64,000 bases of DNA, taken from assembly GCF_050948215.1 (NCBI RefSeq), contig NW_027489036.1, forward strand, positions 1 through 64,000. The letters run 5' to 3'. Both the position numbers and the translations under genes were made by a program. Origin of the DNA: Halictus rubicundus (Eukaryota > Arthropoda > Insecta > Hymenoptera > Halictidae). The notes beneath the pieces were generated by a model. That model was not told the origin of the DNA and searched no databases. It saw only the letters and a list, made by a program, of their open reading frames with translations. Of the stretch, positions 39,461 to 55,500 are shown one piece after another (the first letter of the stretch is position 1; every line of letters begins with the position of its first letter).

Positions 39461-42400
39461 CCTCTATCCTATCCTCTATCCTATCCTATCCTCTATCGTC
39501 TCCTATCCTCTATCCTATCCTATCCTCTATCCTATCCTATCCTCTATATTATCCTATCCTCTATCCTATCCTATCCTCTATCCTATCCTATCCTCTATCC
39601 TATCCTATCCTCTATCCTATCCTATCCTCTATCGTCTCCTATCCTCTATCATATCCAATCCCCTATCCTATCCTCTATCCTATCCTATCATCTATCTTAT
39701 CCTATCCTCTATCCTATCCTATCTTAATCTCTATCTTATCGTATCATATCCTCTATCCTATCCTATTCTCTATCCTATCCTCTCCTTTATCCTATCTTAT
39801 CCTCTATCGTCTGCTCTATCCTATCCTATCCAATAGCCTATCCTATCCTCAATCCTATCCTATCCTCTATCCTAACCTCTCCTTTCTACTATCCAATCCT
39901 CTATCGAATCCTCTATCCTATCCTATCCTCTATCGTATGCAATCCTCCATCCCATCCAATCTTCTATCCTATCCTCTATTCTATCCTATACTCTATCCTA
40001 TCCTATCCTATATCCTATCCTCTATCTAATCCTATCCTCTATCCTATTCTCTCCTCTATAATATCGTATCCTGCATCCTATCCTATCCTGTATCCTATCC
40101 TCTATCCTATCCTATCCTTTGGCCTGTCGTATCCACTAGCCCCTATCCTATCCTCTATCCTATAGTATCCTCTATCCTATCCTATCCTCTATCGTCTCCT
40201 ATCCTCTATCCTATCCAATCCCCTAGCCTATCCTCTATCCTATCCTATCATCTATCTTATCCTATCCTCTATCCTATCCTATCCTCTATCCTATCCTATC
40301 CTCTATCCTATCCTATCCTCTATCCTATCCTATCCTCTATCCTATCCTATCCTCTATCCTATCCTATCCTCTATCCTATCCTATCCTCTATCCTATCCTA
40401 TCCTCTATCCTATCCTATCCTATCCTCTATCCTATCATATCCTCTATCCTATCCTATCCTATCCTCTATCCTATCATATCCTCTATCCTATCCTATCCTC
40501 TATCCTATCCTATCCTCTATCCTATCCTATCCTCTATCCTATCCTATCCTCTATCCTATACTATCCTCTATCCTATCCTATCGTCTATCCTATCCTATCC
40601 TCTATCCTATCCTATCCTCTATCCTATCCTATCCTCTTTCCTAGCCAATCCTCTATCCTATCCTATTCTCTATCCTATCCTCAATCCTCTATAATATCGT
40701 ATCCTCCATCCTATCCTATTCTCTATCCTATAATATCATCTATCCTATCCTATACTCAATACTATCCTATCCTATATGCTATCCAATCCTCTATTCTATC
40801 CTATCCTCTATCCTATCCTATCCTCTATCCTATCCTATCCTCTATCCTATCCTATCCTCTATCCTATCCTATCCTCTAGCCTATCGTATCCTCTATCCTA
40901 TCCTATCCTCTATCTTATCCTATCCTCTATCCTATCCTATCCTCTATCCTATCCTATCCTCTATCCTATCCTCTATCCTATCCTATCCTCTATCGTCTCC
41001 TATCCTCTATCCTATCCTATCCTATATCCTATCCTATCCTATCCTCTATCCTATCCTATCCTCTATCGTCTCCTCTCCTCTATCCTATCCAATCCCCTAT
41101 CCTATCCTCTATCCTATCCTATCATCTATCTTATCCTATCCTCTATCCTATCCTATCCTCTATCCTATCCTATCCTCTATCCAATCCTATCCTCTATCCT
41201 ATCCTATACTCTATCCTATCCTATCCTCTATCCTATCCTATCCTCTATCCTATCCTATCCTCTATCCTATCCTATCCTCTATCCTATCCTATCCTCTATC
41301 CTATCCTATCCTCTATCGTCTCCTATCCTCTATCCTATCCAATCCCCTATCCTATCCTCTATCCTATCCTATCATCTATCTTATCCTATCCTCTATCCTA
41401 TCCTATCGTAATCTCTATCTTATCGTATCATATCCTCTATCCTATCCTATTCTCTATCCTATAATATCATCTATCCTATCCTATCCTCAATCCTATCCTA
41501 TCCTATATGCTATCCAATCCTCTATTCTATCCTATCCTCTATCCTATCCTATCCTCTATCCTATCCTATCCTCTATCCTATCCTATCGTATTCTCTATCT
41601 TATCGTATCATATCCTCTATCCTATCCTATTCTCTATCCTATCCTCTCCTTTATACTATCTTATGCTCTATCGTCTGCTCTATCCTATCCGATCCAATAT
41701 CCTATCCTATCCTCTATCCTATCCTATCCTCTATCCTATCCTCTATCCTATCCTATCCTCTATCCTATCCTATCCTCTATCCTATCCTATCCTCTATCCT
41801 ATCCTATCCTCTATCCTATCCTATCCTCTATCCTATCCTATCCTCTATCCTATCCTATCCTCTATCCTATCCTATCCTCTATCCTATCCTATCGTCTATC
41901 CTATCCTATCCTCTATCCTATCCTATCGTCTATCCTATCCTATCCTCTATCCTATCCTATCCTCTATCCTATCCTATCCTCTTTCCTAGCCAATCCTCTA
42001 TCCTATCCTATTCTCTATCCTATCCTCAATCCTCTATAATATCGTATCCTCCATCCTATCCTATTCTCTATCCTATAATATCATCTATCCTATCCTATCC
42101 TCAATACTATCCTATCCTATATGCTATCCAATCCTCTATTCTATCCTATCCTCTATCCTATCCTATCCTCTATCCTATCCTATCCTCTATCCTATCCTAT
42201 CCTCTATCCTATCCTATCCTCTAGCCTATCGTATCCTCTATCCTATCCTATCCTCTATCTTATCCTATCCTCTATCCTATCCTATCCTCTATCCTATCCT
42301 ATCCTCTATCCTATCCTCTATCCTATCCTATCCTCTATCGTCTCCTATCCTCTATCCTATCCTATCCTATATCCTATCCTATCCTATCCTCTATCCTATC

Positions 42401-42650
42401 CTATCCTCTATCGTCTCCTATCCTCTATCCTATCCAATCCCCTATCCTATCCTCTATCCTATCCTATCATCTATCTTATCCTATCCTCTATCCTATCCTA
42501 TCCTGTATCCTATCCTATCCTCTATCCAATCCTATCCTCTATCCTATCCTATACTCTATCCTATCCTATCCTCTATCCTATCCTATCCTCTATCCTATCC
42601 TATCCTCTATCCTATCCTATCCTCTATCCTATCCTATCCTCTATCCTATC
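39460..42650 (+). repeat. 3.16-3.21-kb tandem higher-order repeat, copy 2
   Basis: It repeats 36300-39460, with TATATTATCC at 39545, TTGGCC at 40119 and ATATGC at 40776, 41507 and 42121. Near 42650 the two part, because this copy goes into CGTCTCCTATCCTC with CCAATCCCC and copy 1 runs into the start of copy 2. Confidence 0.9.
39874..40143 (+). repeat. 270-bp TTGGCC landmark block
   Basis: Intact copy with TTGGCC at 40119, 3160 bp after the one at 36959. Confidence 0.9.
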
Positions 42651-45600
42651 CTATCCTCTATCGTCTCCTATCCTCTATCCTATCCAATCCCCTATCCTAT
42701 CCTCTATCCTATCCTATCATCTATCTTATCCTATCCTCTATCCTATCCTATCGTAATCTCTATCTTATCGTATCATATCCTCTATCCTATCCTATTCTCT
42801 ATCCTATAATATCATCTATCCTATCCTATCCTCAATCCTATCCTATCCTATATGCTATCCAATCCTCTATTCTATCCTATCCTCTATCCTATCCTATCCT
42901 CTATCCTATCCTATCCTCTATCCTATCCTATCGTATTCTCTATCTTATCGTATCATATCCTCTATCCTATCCTATTCTCTATCCTATCCTCTCCTTTATC
43001 CTATCTTATGCTCTATCGTCTGCTCTATCCTATCCGATCCAATATCCTATCCTATCCTCTATCCTATCCTATCCTCTATCCTATCCTCTATCCTATCCTC
43101 TATCCTATCCTATCCTCTATCGTCTCCTATCCTCTATCCTATCCAATCCCCTATCCTATCCTCTATCCTATCCTATCATCTATCTTATCCTATCCGCTAT
43201 CCTATCCTATCCTCTATCGTCTCCTACCTCTATCCTATCCAATCCCCTATCCTATCCTCTATCCTATCCTATCATCTATCTTATCCTATCCTCTATCCTA
43301 TCCTATCCTCTATCCTATCCTATCCTCTATCCTATCCTATCCTCAATCCTATCCTATCCTCTATCCTATCCTATCCTCTATCCTATCCTATCCTCTATCC
43401 TATCCTATCCTCTATCCTATCCTCTATCCTATCCTATCCTCTATCGTCTCCTATCCTCTATCCTATCCTATCCTCTATCCTATCCTATCCTCTATCCTAT
43501 CCTATCCTCTATCCTATCCTATCCTCTATCCTATCCTATCCTCTATCCTATCCTATCCTCTATCCTATCCTATCCTCTATCCTATCCTATCCTCTATCCT
43601 ATCCTATCCTCTATCCTATCCTATCCTCTATCCTATCCTATCCTCTATCCTATCCTATCCTCTATCCTATCCTAACCTCTATCCAATCCTATCCTCTATC
43701 CTATCCTATCCTCTATCCTATCCTATCCTCTATCCTATCCTATCCTCCATCCTATCCTATCCTCTATCGTCTCCTATCCTCTATCCTATCCAATCCCCTA
43801 GCCTATCCTCTATCCTATCCTATCATCTATCTTATCCTATCCTCTATCCTATCCTATCCTCTATCCTATCCTATCCTCTATCCTATCCTATCCTCTATCC
43901 TATCCTATCCTCTATCCTATCCTATCCTCTATCCTATCCTATCCTCTATCCTATCCTATCCTCTATCCTATCCTATCCTCTATCCTATCCTATCCTCTAT
44001 CCTATCCTATCCTCTATCCTATCCTATCCTCTATCCTATCCTATCCTATCCTCTATCCTATCCTATCCTCTATCCTATCCTATCCTATCCTCTATCCTAT
44101 CATATCCTCTATCCTATCCTATCCTCTATCCTATCCTATCCTCTATCCTATCCTATCCTCTATCCTATCCTATCCTCTATCCTATACTATCCTCTATCCT
44201 ATCCTATCGTCTATCCTATCCTATCCTCTATCCTATCCTATCCTCTATCCTATCCTATCCTCTTTCCTAGCCAATCCTCTATCCTATCCTATTCTCTATC
44301 CTATCCTCAATCCTCTATAATATCGTATCCTCCATCCTATCCTATTCTCTATCCTATAATATCATCTATCCTATCCTATCCTCAATACTATCCTATCCTA
44401 TATGCTATCCAATCCTCTATTCTATCCTATCCTCTATCCTATCCTATCCTCTATCCTATCCTATCCTCTATCCTATCCTATCCTCTATCCTATCCTATCC
44501 TCTAGCCTATCGTATCCTCTATCCTATCCTATCCTCTATCTTATCCTATCCTCTATCCTATCCTATCCTCTATCCTATCCTATCCTCTATCCTATCCTCT
44601 ATCCTATCCTATCCTCTATCGTCTCCTATCCTCTATCCTATCCTATCCTATATCCTATCCTATCCTATCCTCTATCCTATCCTATCCTCTATCGTCTCCT
44701 ATCCTCTATCCTATCCAATCCCCTATCCTATCCTCTATCCTATCCTATCATCTATCTTATCCTATCCTCTATCCTATCCTATCCTCTATCCTATCCTATC
44801 CTCTATCCAATCCTATCCTCTATCCTATCCTATACTCTATCCTATCCTATCCTCTATCCTATCCTATCCTCTATCCTATCCTATCCTCTATCCTATCCTA
44901 TCCTCTATCCTATCCTATCCTCTATCCTATCCTATCCTCTATCCTATCCTCTATCCTATCCTATCCTCTATCCTATCCTATCCTCCATCCTATCCTATCC
45001 TCTATCCTATCCTATCCTCTATCCTATCCTATCCTCTATCCTATCCTATCCTCTATCCTATCCAATCCCCTATCCTATCCTCTATCCTATCCTATCATCT
45101 ATCTTATCCTATCCTCTATCCTATCCTATCCTCTATCCTATCCAATCCACTATCCTATCCTCTATCCTATCCTATCATCTATCTTATCCTATCCTCTATC
45201 CTATCCTATCCTCTATCCTATCCTATCGTATTCTCTATCTTATCGTATCATATCCTCTATCCTATCCTATTCTCTATCCTATCCTCTCCTTTATCCTATC
45301 TTATCCTCTATCGTCTGCTCTATCCTATCCTATCGAATATCCTAGCCTATCCTCAATCCTATCCTATCCTCTATCCTATCCTATCCTCTATCCTATCCTT
45401 TCCTCTATCCTATCCTATCCTCTATCCTATCCAATCCTCTATCCTATCCTATCATCTATCCTATCCTATCCTCTATCCTATCCTATCCTCTATCGTCTCC
45501 TATCCTCTATCCTATCCAATCCCCTATCCTATCCTCTATCCTATCCTATCCTCTATCCTATCCTATCCTCTATCCTATCCTATCCTCTATCCTATCCTAT

Positions 45601-48600
45601 CCTATCCTCTATCCTATCATATCCTCTATCCTATCCTATCCTCTATCCTATCCTATCCTCTATCCTATCCTATCCTCTATCCTATCCTATCCTCTATCCT
45701 ATACTATCCTCTATCCTATCCTATCGTCTATCCTATCCTATCCTCTATCCTATCCTATCCTCTATCCTATCCTATCCTCTTTCCTAGCCAATCCTCTATC
45801 CTATCCTATTCTCTATCCTATCCTCAATCCTCTATAATATCGTATCCTCCATCCTATCCTATTCTCTATCCTATAATATCATCTATCCTATCCTATCCTC
45901 AATCCTATCCTATCCTATATGCTATCCAATCCTCTATTCTATCCTATCCTCTATCCTATCCTATCCTCTATCCTATCCTATCCTCTATCCTATCCTATCC
46001 TCTATCCTATCCTATCCTCTATCCTATCCTATCCTCTAGCCTATCGTATCCTCTATCCTATCCTATCCTCTATCTTATCCTATCCTCTATCCTATCCTAT
46101 CCTCTATCCTATCCTATCCTCTATCCTATCCTCTATCCTATCCTATCCTCTATCGTCTCCTATCCTCTATCCTATCCAATCCCCTATCCTATCCTCTATC
46201 CTATCCTATCATCTATCTTATCCTATCCTCTATCCTATCCTATCCTCTATCCTATCCTATCCTATATCCTATCCTATCCTATCCTCTATCCTATCCTATC
46301 CTCTATCGTCTCCTATCCTCTATCCTATCCAATCCCCTATCCTATCCTCTATCCTATCCTATCATCTATCTTATCCTATCCTCTATCCTATCCTATCCTC
46401 TATCCTATCCTATCCTCTATCCAATCCTATCCTCTATCCTATCCTATACTCTATCCTATCCTCAATCCTCTATAATATCGTATCCTCCATCCTATCCTAT
46501 TCTCTATCCTATAATATCATCTATCCTATCCTATCCTCAATCCTATCCTATCCTATATGCTATCCAATCCTCTATTCTATCCTATCCTCTATCCTATCCT
46601 ATCCTCTATCCTATCCTATCCTCTATCCTATCCTATCCTCTATCCTATCCTATCCTCTAGCCTATCGTATCCTCTATCCTATCCTATCCTCTATCTTATC
46701 CTATCCTCTATCCTATCCTATCCTCTATCCTATCCTATCCTCTATCCTATCCTCTATCCTATCCTATCCTCTATCGTCTCCTATCCTCTATCCTATCCTA
46801 TCCTATATCCTATCCTATCCTATCCTCTATCCTATCCTATCCTCTATCGTCTCCTATCCTCTATCCTATCCAATCCCCTATCCTATCCTCTATCCTATCC
46901 TATCATCTATCTTATCCTATCCTCTATCCTATCCTATCCTCTATCCTATCCTATCCTCTATCCAATCCTATCCTCTATCCTATCCTATACTCTATCCTAT
47001 CCTATCCTCTATCCTATCCTATCCTCTATCCTATCCTATCCTCTATCCTATCCTATCCTCTATCCTATCCAATCCCCTATCCTATCCTCTATCCTATCCT
47101 ATCATCTATCTTATCCTATCCTCTATCCTATCCTATCCTCTATCCTATCCAATCCACTATCCTATCCTCTATCCTATCCTATCATCTATCTTATCCTATC
47201 CTCTATCCTATCCTATCCTCTATCCTATCCTATCGTATTCTCTATCTTATCGTATCATATCCTCTATCCTATCCTATTCTCTATCCTATCCTCTCCTTTA
47301 TCCTATCTTATCCTCTATCGTCTGCTCTATCCTATCCTATCCAATATCCTAGCCTATCCTCAATCCTATCCTATCCTCTATCCTATCCTATCCTCTATCC
47401 TATCCTTTCCTCTATCCTATCCTATCCTCTATCCTATCCTATCCTCTATCCTATCCTATCCTCTATCCTATCCTATCCTATCCTCTATCCTATCATATCC
47501 TCTATCCTATCCTATCCTCTATCCTATCCTATCCTCTATCCTATCCTATCCTCTATCCTATCCTATCCTCTATCCTATCCTATCCTCTATCCTATCCTAT
47601 CCTCTATCCTATCCTATCCTCTATCCTATCCTATCCTCTATCCTATCCTATCCTCTATCCTATCCTATCCTCTATCCTATCCTATCCTCTATCCTATCCT
47701 ATCCTCTATCCTATCCTATCCTCTATCCTATCCTATCCTCTATCCTATCCTAACCTCTATCCAATCCTATCCTCTATCCTATCCTATCCTCTATCCTATC
47801 CTATCCTCTATCCTATCCTATCCTCCATCCTATCCTATCCTCTATCGTCTCCTATCCTCTATCCTATCCAATCCCCTATCCTATCCTCTATCCTATCCTA
47901 TCATCTATCTTATCCTATCCTCTATCCTATCCTATCCTCTATCCTATCCTATCCTCTATCCTATCCTATCCTCTATCGTCTCCTATCCTCTATCATATCC
48001 AATCCCCTATCCTATCCTCTATCCTATCCTATCATCTATCTTATCCTATCCTCTATCCTATCCTATCTTAATCTCTATCTTATCGTATCATATCCTCTAT
48101 CCTATCCTATTCTCTATCCTATCCTCTCCTTTATCCTATCTTATCCTCTATCGTCTGCTCTATCCTATCCTATCCAATAGCCTATCCTATCCTCAATCCT
48201 ATCCTATCCTCTATCCTAACCTCTCCTTTCTACTATCCAATCCTCTATCGAATCCTCTATCCTATCCTATCCTCTATCGTATGCAATCCTCCATCCCATC
48301 CAATCTTCTATCCTATCCTCTATTCTATCCTATACTCTATCCTATCCTATCCTATATCCTATCCTCTATCTAATCCTATCCTCTATCCTATTCTCTCCTC
48401 TATAATATCGTATCCTGCATCCTATCCTATCCTGTATCCTATCCTCTATCCTATCCTATCCTTTGGCCTGTCGTATCCACTAGCCCCTATCCTATCCTCT
48501 ATCCTATAGTATCCTCTATCCTATCCTATCCTCTATCGTCTCCTATCCTCTATCCTATCCAATCCCCTAGCCTATCCTCTATCCTATCCTATCATCTATC

Positions 48601-51600
48601 TTATCCTATCCTCTATCCTATCCTATCCTCTATCCTATCCTATCCTCTATCCTATCCTATCCTCTATCCTATCCTATCCTCTATCCTATCCTATCCTCTA
48701 TCCTATCCTATCCTCTATCCTATCCTATCCTCTATCCTATCCTATCCTCTATCCTATCCTATCCTCTATCCTATCCTATCCTATCCTCTATCCTATCATA
48801 TCCTCTATCCTATCCTATCCTCTATCCTATCCTATCCTCTATCCTATCCTATCCTCTATCCTATCCTATCCTCTATCCTATACTATCCTCTATCCTATCC
48901 TATCGTCTATCCTATCCTATCCTCTATCCTATCCTATCCTCTATCCTATCCTATCCTCTTTCCTAGCCAATCCTCTATCCTATCCTATTCTCTATCCTAT
49001 CCTCAATCCTCTATAATATCGTATCCTCCATCCTATCCTATTCTCTATCCTATAATATCATCTATCCTATCCTATCCTCAATACTATCCTATCCTATATG
49101 CTATCCAATCCTCTATTCTATCCTATCCTCTATCCTATCCTATCCTCTATCCTATCCTATCCTCTATCCTATCCTATCCTCTATCCTATCCTATCCTCTA
49201 TCCTATCCTATCCTCTAGCCTATCGTATCCTCTATCCTATCCTATCCTCTATCTTATCCTATCCTCTATCCTATCCTATCCTCTATCCTATCCTATCCTC
49301 TATCCTATCCTCTATCCTATCCTATCCTCTATCCTATCCTATCCTCTATCCTATCCTATCCTCTATCCTATCCTATCCTCTATCCTATCCTATCCTCTAT
49401 CCTATCCTATCCTCTATCCTATCCTATCCTCTATCCTATCCAATCCCCTATCCTATCCTCTATCCTATCCTATCCTCTATCCTATCCTATCCTCTATCCT
49501 ATCCTATCCTCTATCCTATCCTATCCTCTATCCTATCCTATCCTCTAGCCTATCGTATCCTCTATCCTATCCTATCCTCTATCTTATCCTATCCTCTATC
49601 TTATCCTATCCTCTATCCTATCCTATCCTCTATCCTATCCTATCCTATATCCTATCCTATCCTATCCTCTATCCTATCCTATCCTCTATCGTCTCCTATC
49701 CTCTATCCTATCCAATCCCCTATCCTATCCTCTATCCTATCCTATCATCTATCTTATCCTATCCTCTATCCTATCCTATCCTCTATCCTATCCTATCCTC
49801 TATCCAATCCTATCCTCTATCCTATCCTATACTCTATCCTATCCTCAATCCTCTATAATATCGTATCCTCCATCCTATCCTATTCTCTATCCTATAATAT
49901 CATCTATCCTATCCTATCCTCAATCCTATCCTATCCTATATGCTATCCAATCCTCTATTCTATCCTATCCTCTATCCTATCCTATCCTCTATCCTATCCT
50001 ATCCTCTATCCTATCCTATCCTCTATCCTATCCTATCCTCTAGCCTATCGTATCCTCTATCCTATCCTATCCTCTATCTTATCCTATCCTCTATCCTATC
50101 CTATCCTCTATCCTATCCTATCCTCTATCCTATCCTCTATCCTATCCTATCCTCTATCGTCTCCTATCCTCTATCCTATCCTATCCTATATCCTATCCTA
50201 TCCTATCCTCTATCCTATCCTATCCTCTATCGTCTCCTATCCTCTATCCTATCCAATCCCCTATCCTATCCTCTATCCTATCCTATCATCTATCTTATCC
50301 TATCCTCTATCCTATCCTATCCTCTATCCTATCCTATCCTCTATCCAATCCTATCCTCTATCCTATCCTATACTCTATCCTATCCTATCCTCTATCCTAT
50401 CCTATCCTCTATCCTATCCTATCCTCTATCCTATCCTATCCTCTATCCTATCCTATCCTCTATCCTATCCTATCCTCTATCCTATCCTCTATCCTATCCT
50501 ATCCTCTATCCTATCCTATCCTCTATCCTATCCTATCCTCTATCCTATCCTATCCTCTATCCTATCCTATCCTCTATCCTATCCTATCCTCTATCCTATC
50601 CTATCCTCTATCCTATCCAATCCCCTATCCTATCCTCTATCCTATCCTATCATCTATCTTATCCTATCCTCTATCCTATCCTATCCTCTATCCTATCCAA
50701 TCCACTATCCTATCCTCTATCCTATCCTATCATCTATCTTATCCTATCCTCTATCCTATCCTATCCTCTATCCTATCCTATCGTATTCTCTATCTTATCG
50801 TATCATATCCTCTATCCTATCCTATTCTCTATCCTATCCTCTCCTTTATCCTATCTTATCCTCTATCGTCTGCTCTATCCTATCCTATCCAATATCCTAG
50901 CCTATCCTCAATCCTATCCTATCCTCTATCCTATCCTATCCTCTATCCTATCCTTTCCTCTATCCTATCCTATCCTCTATCCTATCCAATCCTCTATCCT
51001 ATCCTATCATCTATCCTATCCTATCCTCTATCCTATCCTATCCTCTATCGTCTCCTATCCTCTATCCTATCCAATCACCTATCCTATCCTCTATCCTATC
51101 CTATCCTCTATCCTATCCTATCCTCTATCCTATCCTATCCTCTATCCTATCCTATCCTATCCTCTATCCTATCATATCCTCTATCCTATCCTATCCTCTA
51201 TCCTATCCTATCCTCTATCCTATCCTATCCTCTATCCTATCCTATCCTCTATCCTATACTATCCTCTATCCTATCCTATCGTCTATCCTATCCTATCCTC
51301 TATCCTATCCTATCCTCTATCCTATCCTATCCTCTTTCCTAGCCAATCCTCTATCCTATCCTATTCTCTATCCTATCCTCAATCCTCTATAATATCGTAT
51401 CCTCCATCCTATCCTATTCTCTATCCTATAATATCATCTATCCTATCCTATCCTCAATCCTATCCTATCCTATATGCTATCCAATCCTCTATTCTATCCT
51501 ATCCTCTATCCTATCCTATCCTCTATCCTATCCTATCCTCTATCCTATCCTATCCTCTATCCTATCCTATCCTCTATCCTATCCTATCCTCTAGCCTATC

Positions 51601-52530
51601 GTATCCTCTATCCTATCCTATCCTCTATCTTATCCTATCCTCTATCCTATCCTATCCTCTATCCTATCCTATCCTCTATCCTATCCTCTATCCTATCCTA
51701 TCCTCTATCGTCTCCTATCCTCTATCCTATCCAATCCCCTATCCTATCCTCTATCCTATCCTATCATCTATCTTATCCTATCCTCTATCCTATCCTATCC
51801 TCTATCCTATCCTATCCTCTATCCAATCCTATCCTCTATCCTATCCTATACTCTATCCTATCCTCAATCCTCTATAATATCGTATCCTCCATCCTATCCT
51901 ATTCTCTATCCTATAATATCATCTATCCTATCCTATCCTCAATCCTATCCTATCCTATATGCTATCCAATCCTCTATTCTATCCTATCCTCTATCCTATC
52001 CTATCCTCTATCCTATCCTATCCTCTATCCTATCCTATCATCTATCTTATCCTATCCTCTATCCTATCCTATCCTCTATCCTATCCTATCCTCTATCCTA
52101 TCCTATCCTCTATCCTATCCTATACTCTATCCTATCCTATCCTCTATCCTATCCTATCCTCTATCCTATCCTATCCTCTATCCTATCCTATCATCTATCT
52201 TATCCTATCCTCTATCCTATCCTATCCTCTATCCTATCCTATCCTCTATCCTATCCTATCCTCTATCCTATCCTATCCTCTATCCTATCCTATCCTCTAT
52301 CCTATCCTATCCTCTATCCTATCCTATCCTCTATCCTATCCTATCCTCTATCCTATCCTCTATCCTATCCTCTATCCTATCCTATCCTCTATCGTCTCCT
52401 ATCCTCTATCCTATCCTATCCTCTATCCTATCCTATCCTCTATCCTATCCTATCCTCTATCCTATCCTATCCTCTATCCTATCCTATTCTCTATCCTATC
52501 CTATCCTCTATCCTATCCTCTATCCTATCC
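42650..52530 (+). repeat. Mosaic of landmark blocks in satellite background
   Basis: ATATGC landmarks lie at 42852, 44402, 45919, 46557, 49098, 49940, 51474 and 51959, with one 270-bp TTGGCC block at 48218. Three kinds of sequence follow ATATGC: one leading to CGTATTCTCTATC (as at 42852), one to CTAGCCTATCG then CTATCTTATCC early (44402, 46557, 49940), and one in which that motif comes slightly later (45919, 49098, 51474). Parts of 45.9-47.4 kb return at 49.1-50.9 kb. Near 43225 one base is missing in CGTCTCCTACCTC, which breaks the usual CGTCTCCTATCCTC. No gene is present. Confidence 0.8.
48218..48487 (+). repeat. 270-bp TTGGCC landmark block
   Basis: Intact copy with TTGGCC at 48463, 245 bp after AACC. 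It is isolated: the nearest other copies are 8.3 kb to the left and 9.6 kb to the right. Confidence 0.9.
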
Positions 52531-52539
52531 TATCCTCTA

Positions 52540-55500
52540 TCCAATCCTATCCTCTATCCTATCCTATCCTCTATCCTATCCTATCCTCTATCCTATCCTA
52601 TCCTATCCTCCATCCTATCCTATCCTCTATCGTCTCCTATCCTCTATCCTATCCAATCCCCTATCCTATCCTGTATCCTATCCTATCATCTATCTTATCC
52701 TATCCTCTATCCTATCCTATCCTCTATCCTATCCTATTCTCTATCCTATCCTCTCCTTTATCCTATCTTATCCTCTACCGTCTGCTCTATCCTATCCTAT
52801 CCAATATCCTAGCCTATCCTCAATCCTATCCTATCCTCTATCCTATCCTATCCTCTATCCTATCCTTTCCTCTATCCTATCCTATCCTCTATCCTATCCA
52901 ATCCTCTATCCTATCCTATCCTCTATCCTATCCTATCCTCTATCCTATCCTATCCTCTATCGTCTCCTATCCTCTATCCTATCCAATCCCCTATCCTATC
53001 CTCTATCCTATCCTATCATCTATCTTATCCTATCCTCTATCCTATCCTTTCGTAATCTCTATCTTATCGTATCATATCCTCTATCCTATCCTATTCTCTA
53101 TCCTATCCTCTCCTTTATCCTATCTTATCATCTATCGTCTGCTCTATCCTATCCTATCCAATAGCCTATCCTATCCTCTATCCTATCCTATACTCTATCC
53201 TATCCTATCCTCTATCCTATCCTATCCTCTATCCTATCCTATCCTCTATCCTATCCTATCCTCTATCCTATCCTATCCTCTATCCTATCCTATCCTCTAT
53301 CCTATCCTATCCTCTATCCTATCCTCTATCCTATCCTATCCTCTATCGTCTCCTATCCTCTATCCTATCCTATCCTCTATCCTATCCTATCCTCTATCCT
53401 ATCCTATCCTCTATCCTATCCTATCCTCTATCCTATCCTATCCTCTATCCTATCCTATCGTCTATCCTATCCTATCCTCTATCCTATCCTATCCTCTATC
53501 CTATCCTATCCTCTATCCTATCCTATCCTCTATCCTATCCTAACCTCTATCCAATCCTATCCTCTATCCTATCCTATCCTCTATCCTATCCTATCCTCTA
53601 TCCTATCCTATCCTCCATCCTATCCTATCCTCTATCGTCTCCTATCCTCTATCCTATCCAATCCCCTATCCTATCCTCTATCCTATCCTATCATCTATCT
53701 TATCCTATCCTCTATCCTATCCTATCCTCTATCCTATCCTATCGTATTCTCTATCTTATCGTATCATATACTCTATCCTATCCTATTCTCTATCCTATCC
53801 TCTCCTTTATCCTATCTTATCCTCTATCGTCTGCTCTATCCTATCCTATCCAATATCCTAGCCTATCCTCAATCCTATCCTATCCTCTATCCTATCCTAT
53901 CCTCTATCCTATCCTTTCCTCTATCCTATCCTATCCTCTATCCTATCCAATCCTCTATCCTATCCTATCCTCTATCCTATCCTATCCTCTATCCTATCCT
54001 ATCCTCTATCCTATCCTATCCTCTATCCTATCCTATCCTATCCTCTATCCTATCCTATCCTCTATCCAATCCTATCCTCTATCCTATCCTATACTCTATC
54101 CTATCCTATCCTCTATCCTATCCTATCCTCTATCCTATCCTATCCTCTATCCTATCCTATCCTCTATCCTATCCTATCCTCTATCCTATCCTATCCTCTA
54201 TCCTATCCTATCCTCTATCCTATCCTCTATCCTATCCTATCCTCTATCCTATCCTATCCTCTATCCTATCCTATCCTATCCTCTATCCTATCCTATCCTC
54301 TATCCTATCCAATCCCCTATCCTATCCTCTATCCTATCCTATCATCTATCTTATCCTATCCTCTATCCTATCCTATCCTCTATCCTATCCAATCCACTAT
54401 CCTATCCTCTATCCTATCCTATCATCTATCTTATCCTATCCTCTATCCTATCCTATCCTCTATCCTATCCTATCGTATTCTCTATCTTATCGTATCATAT
54501 CCTCTATCCTATCCTATTCTCTATCCTATCCTCTCCTTTATCCTATCTTATCCTCTATCGTCTGCTCTATCCTATCCTATCCAATATCCTAGCCTATCCT
54601 CAATCCTATCCTATCCTCTATTCTATCCTATCCTCTATCCTATCCTTTCCTCTATCCTATCCTATCCTCTATCCTATCCAATCCTCTATCCTATCCTATC
54701 CTCTATCCTATCCTATCCTCTATCCTATCCTATCCTCTATCCTATCCAATCCTCTATCCTATCCTATCCTCTATCCTATCCTATCCTCTATCCTATCCTA
54801 TCCTCTATCCTATCCTATCCTCTATCCTATCCTATCCTCTATCCTATCCTATCCTCTATCCTATCCTATCCTCCATCCTATCCTATCCTCTATCGTCTCC
54901 TATCCTCTATCCTATCCAATCCCCTATCCTATCCTCTATCCTATCCTATCATCTATCTTATCCTATCCTCTATCCTATCCTATCCTCTATCCTATCCTAT
55001 CATCTATCTTATCCTATCCTCTATCCTATCCTATCGTAATCTCTATCTTATCGTATCATATCCTCTATCCTATCCTATTCTCTATCCTATCCTCTCCTTT
55101 ATCCTATCTTATCCTCTATCGTCTGCTCTATCCTATCCTAAACAATAGCCTATCCTATCCTCAATCCTATCCTATACTCTATCCTATCCTATCCTCTATC
55201 CTATCCTATCCTCTATCCTATCCTATCCTCTATCCTATCCTATCCTCTATCCTATCCTCTATCCTATCCTATCCTCTATCCTATCCTATCCTCTATCCTA
55301 TCCTATCCTATCCTCTATCCTATCCTATCATCTATCTTATCCTATCCTCTATCCTATCCTATCCTCTATCCTATCCTATCGTATTCTCTATCTTATCGTA
55401 TCATATCCTCTATCCTATCCTATTCTCTATCCTATCCTCTCCTTTATCCTATCTTATCCTCTATCGTCTGCTCTATCCTATGCTATCCAATATCCTAGCC

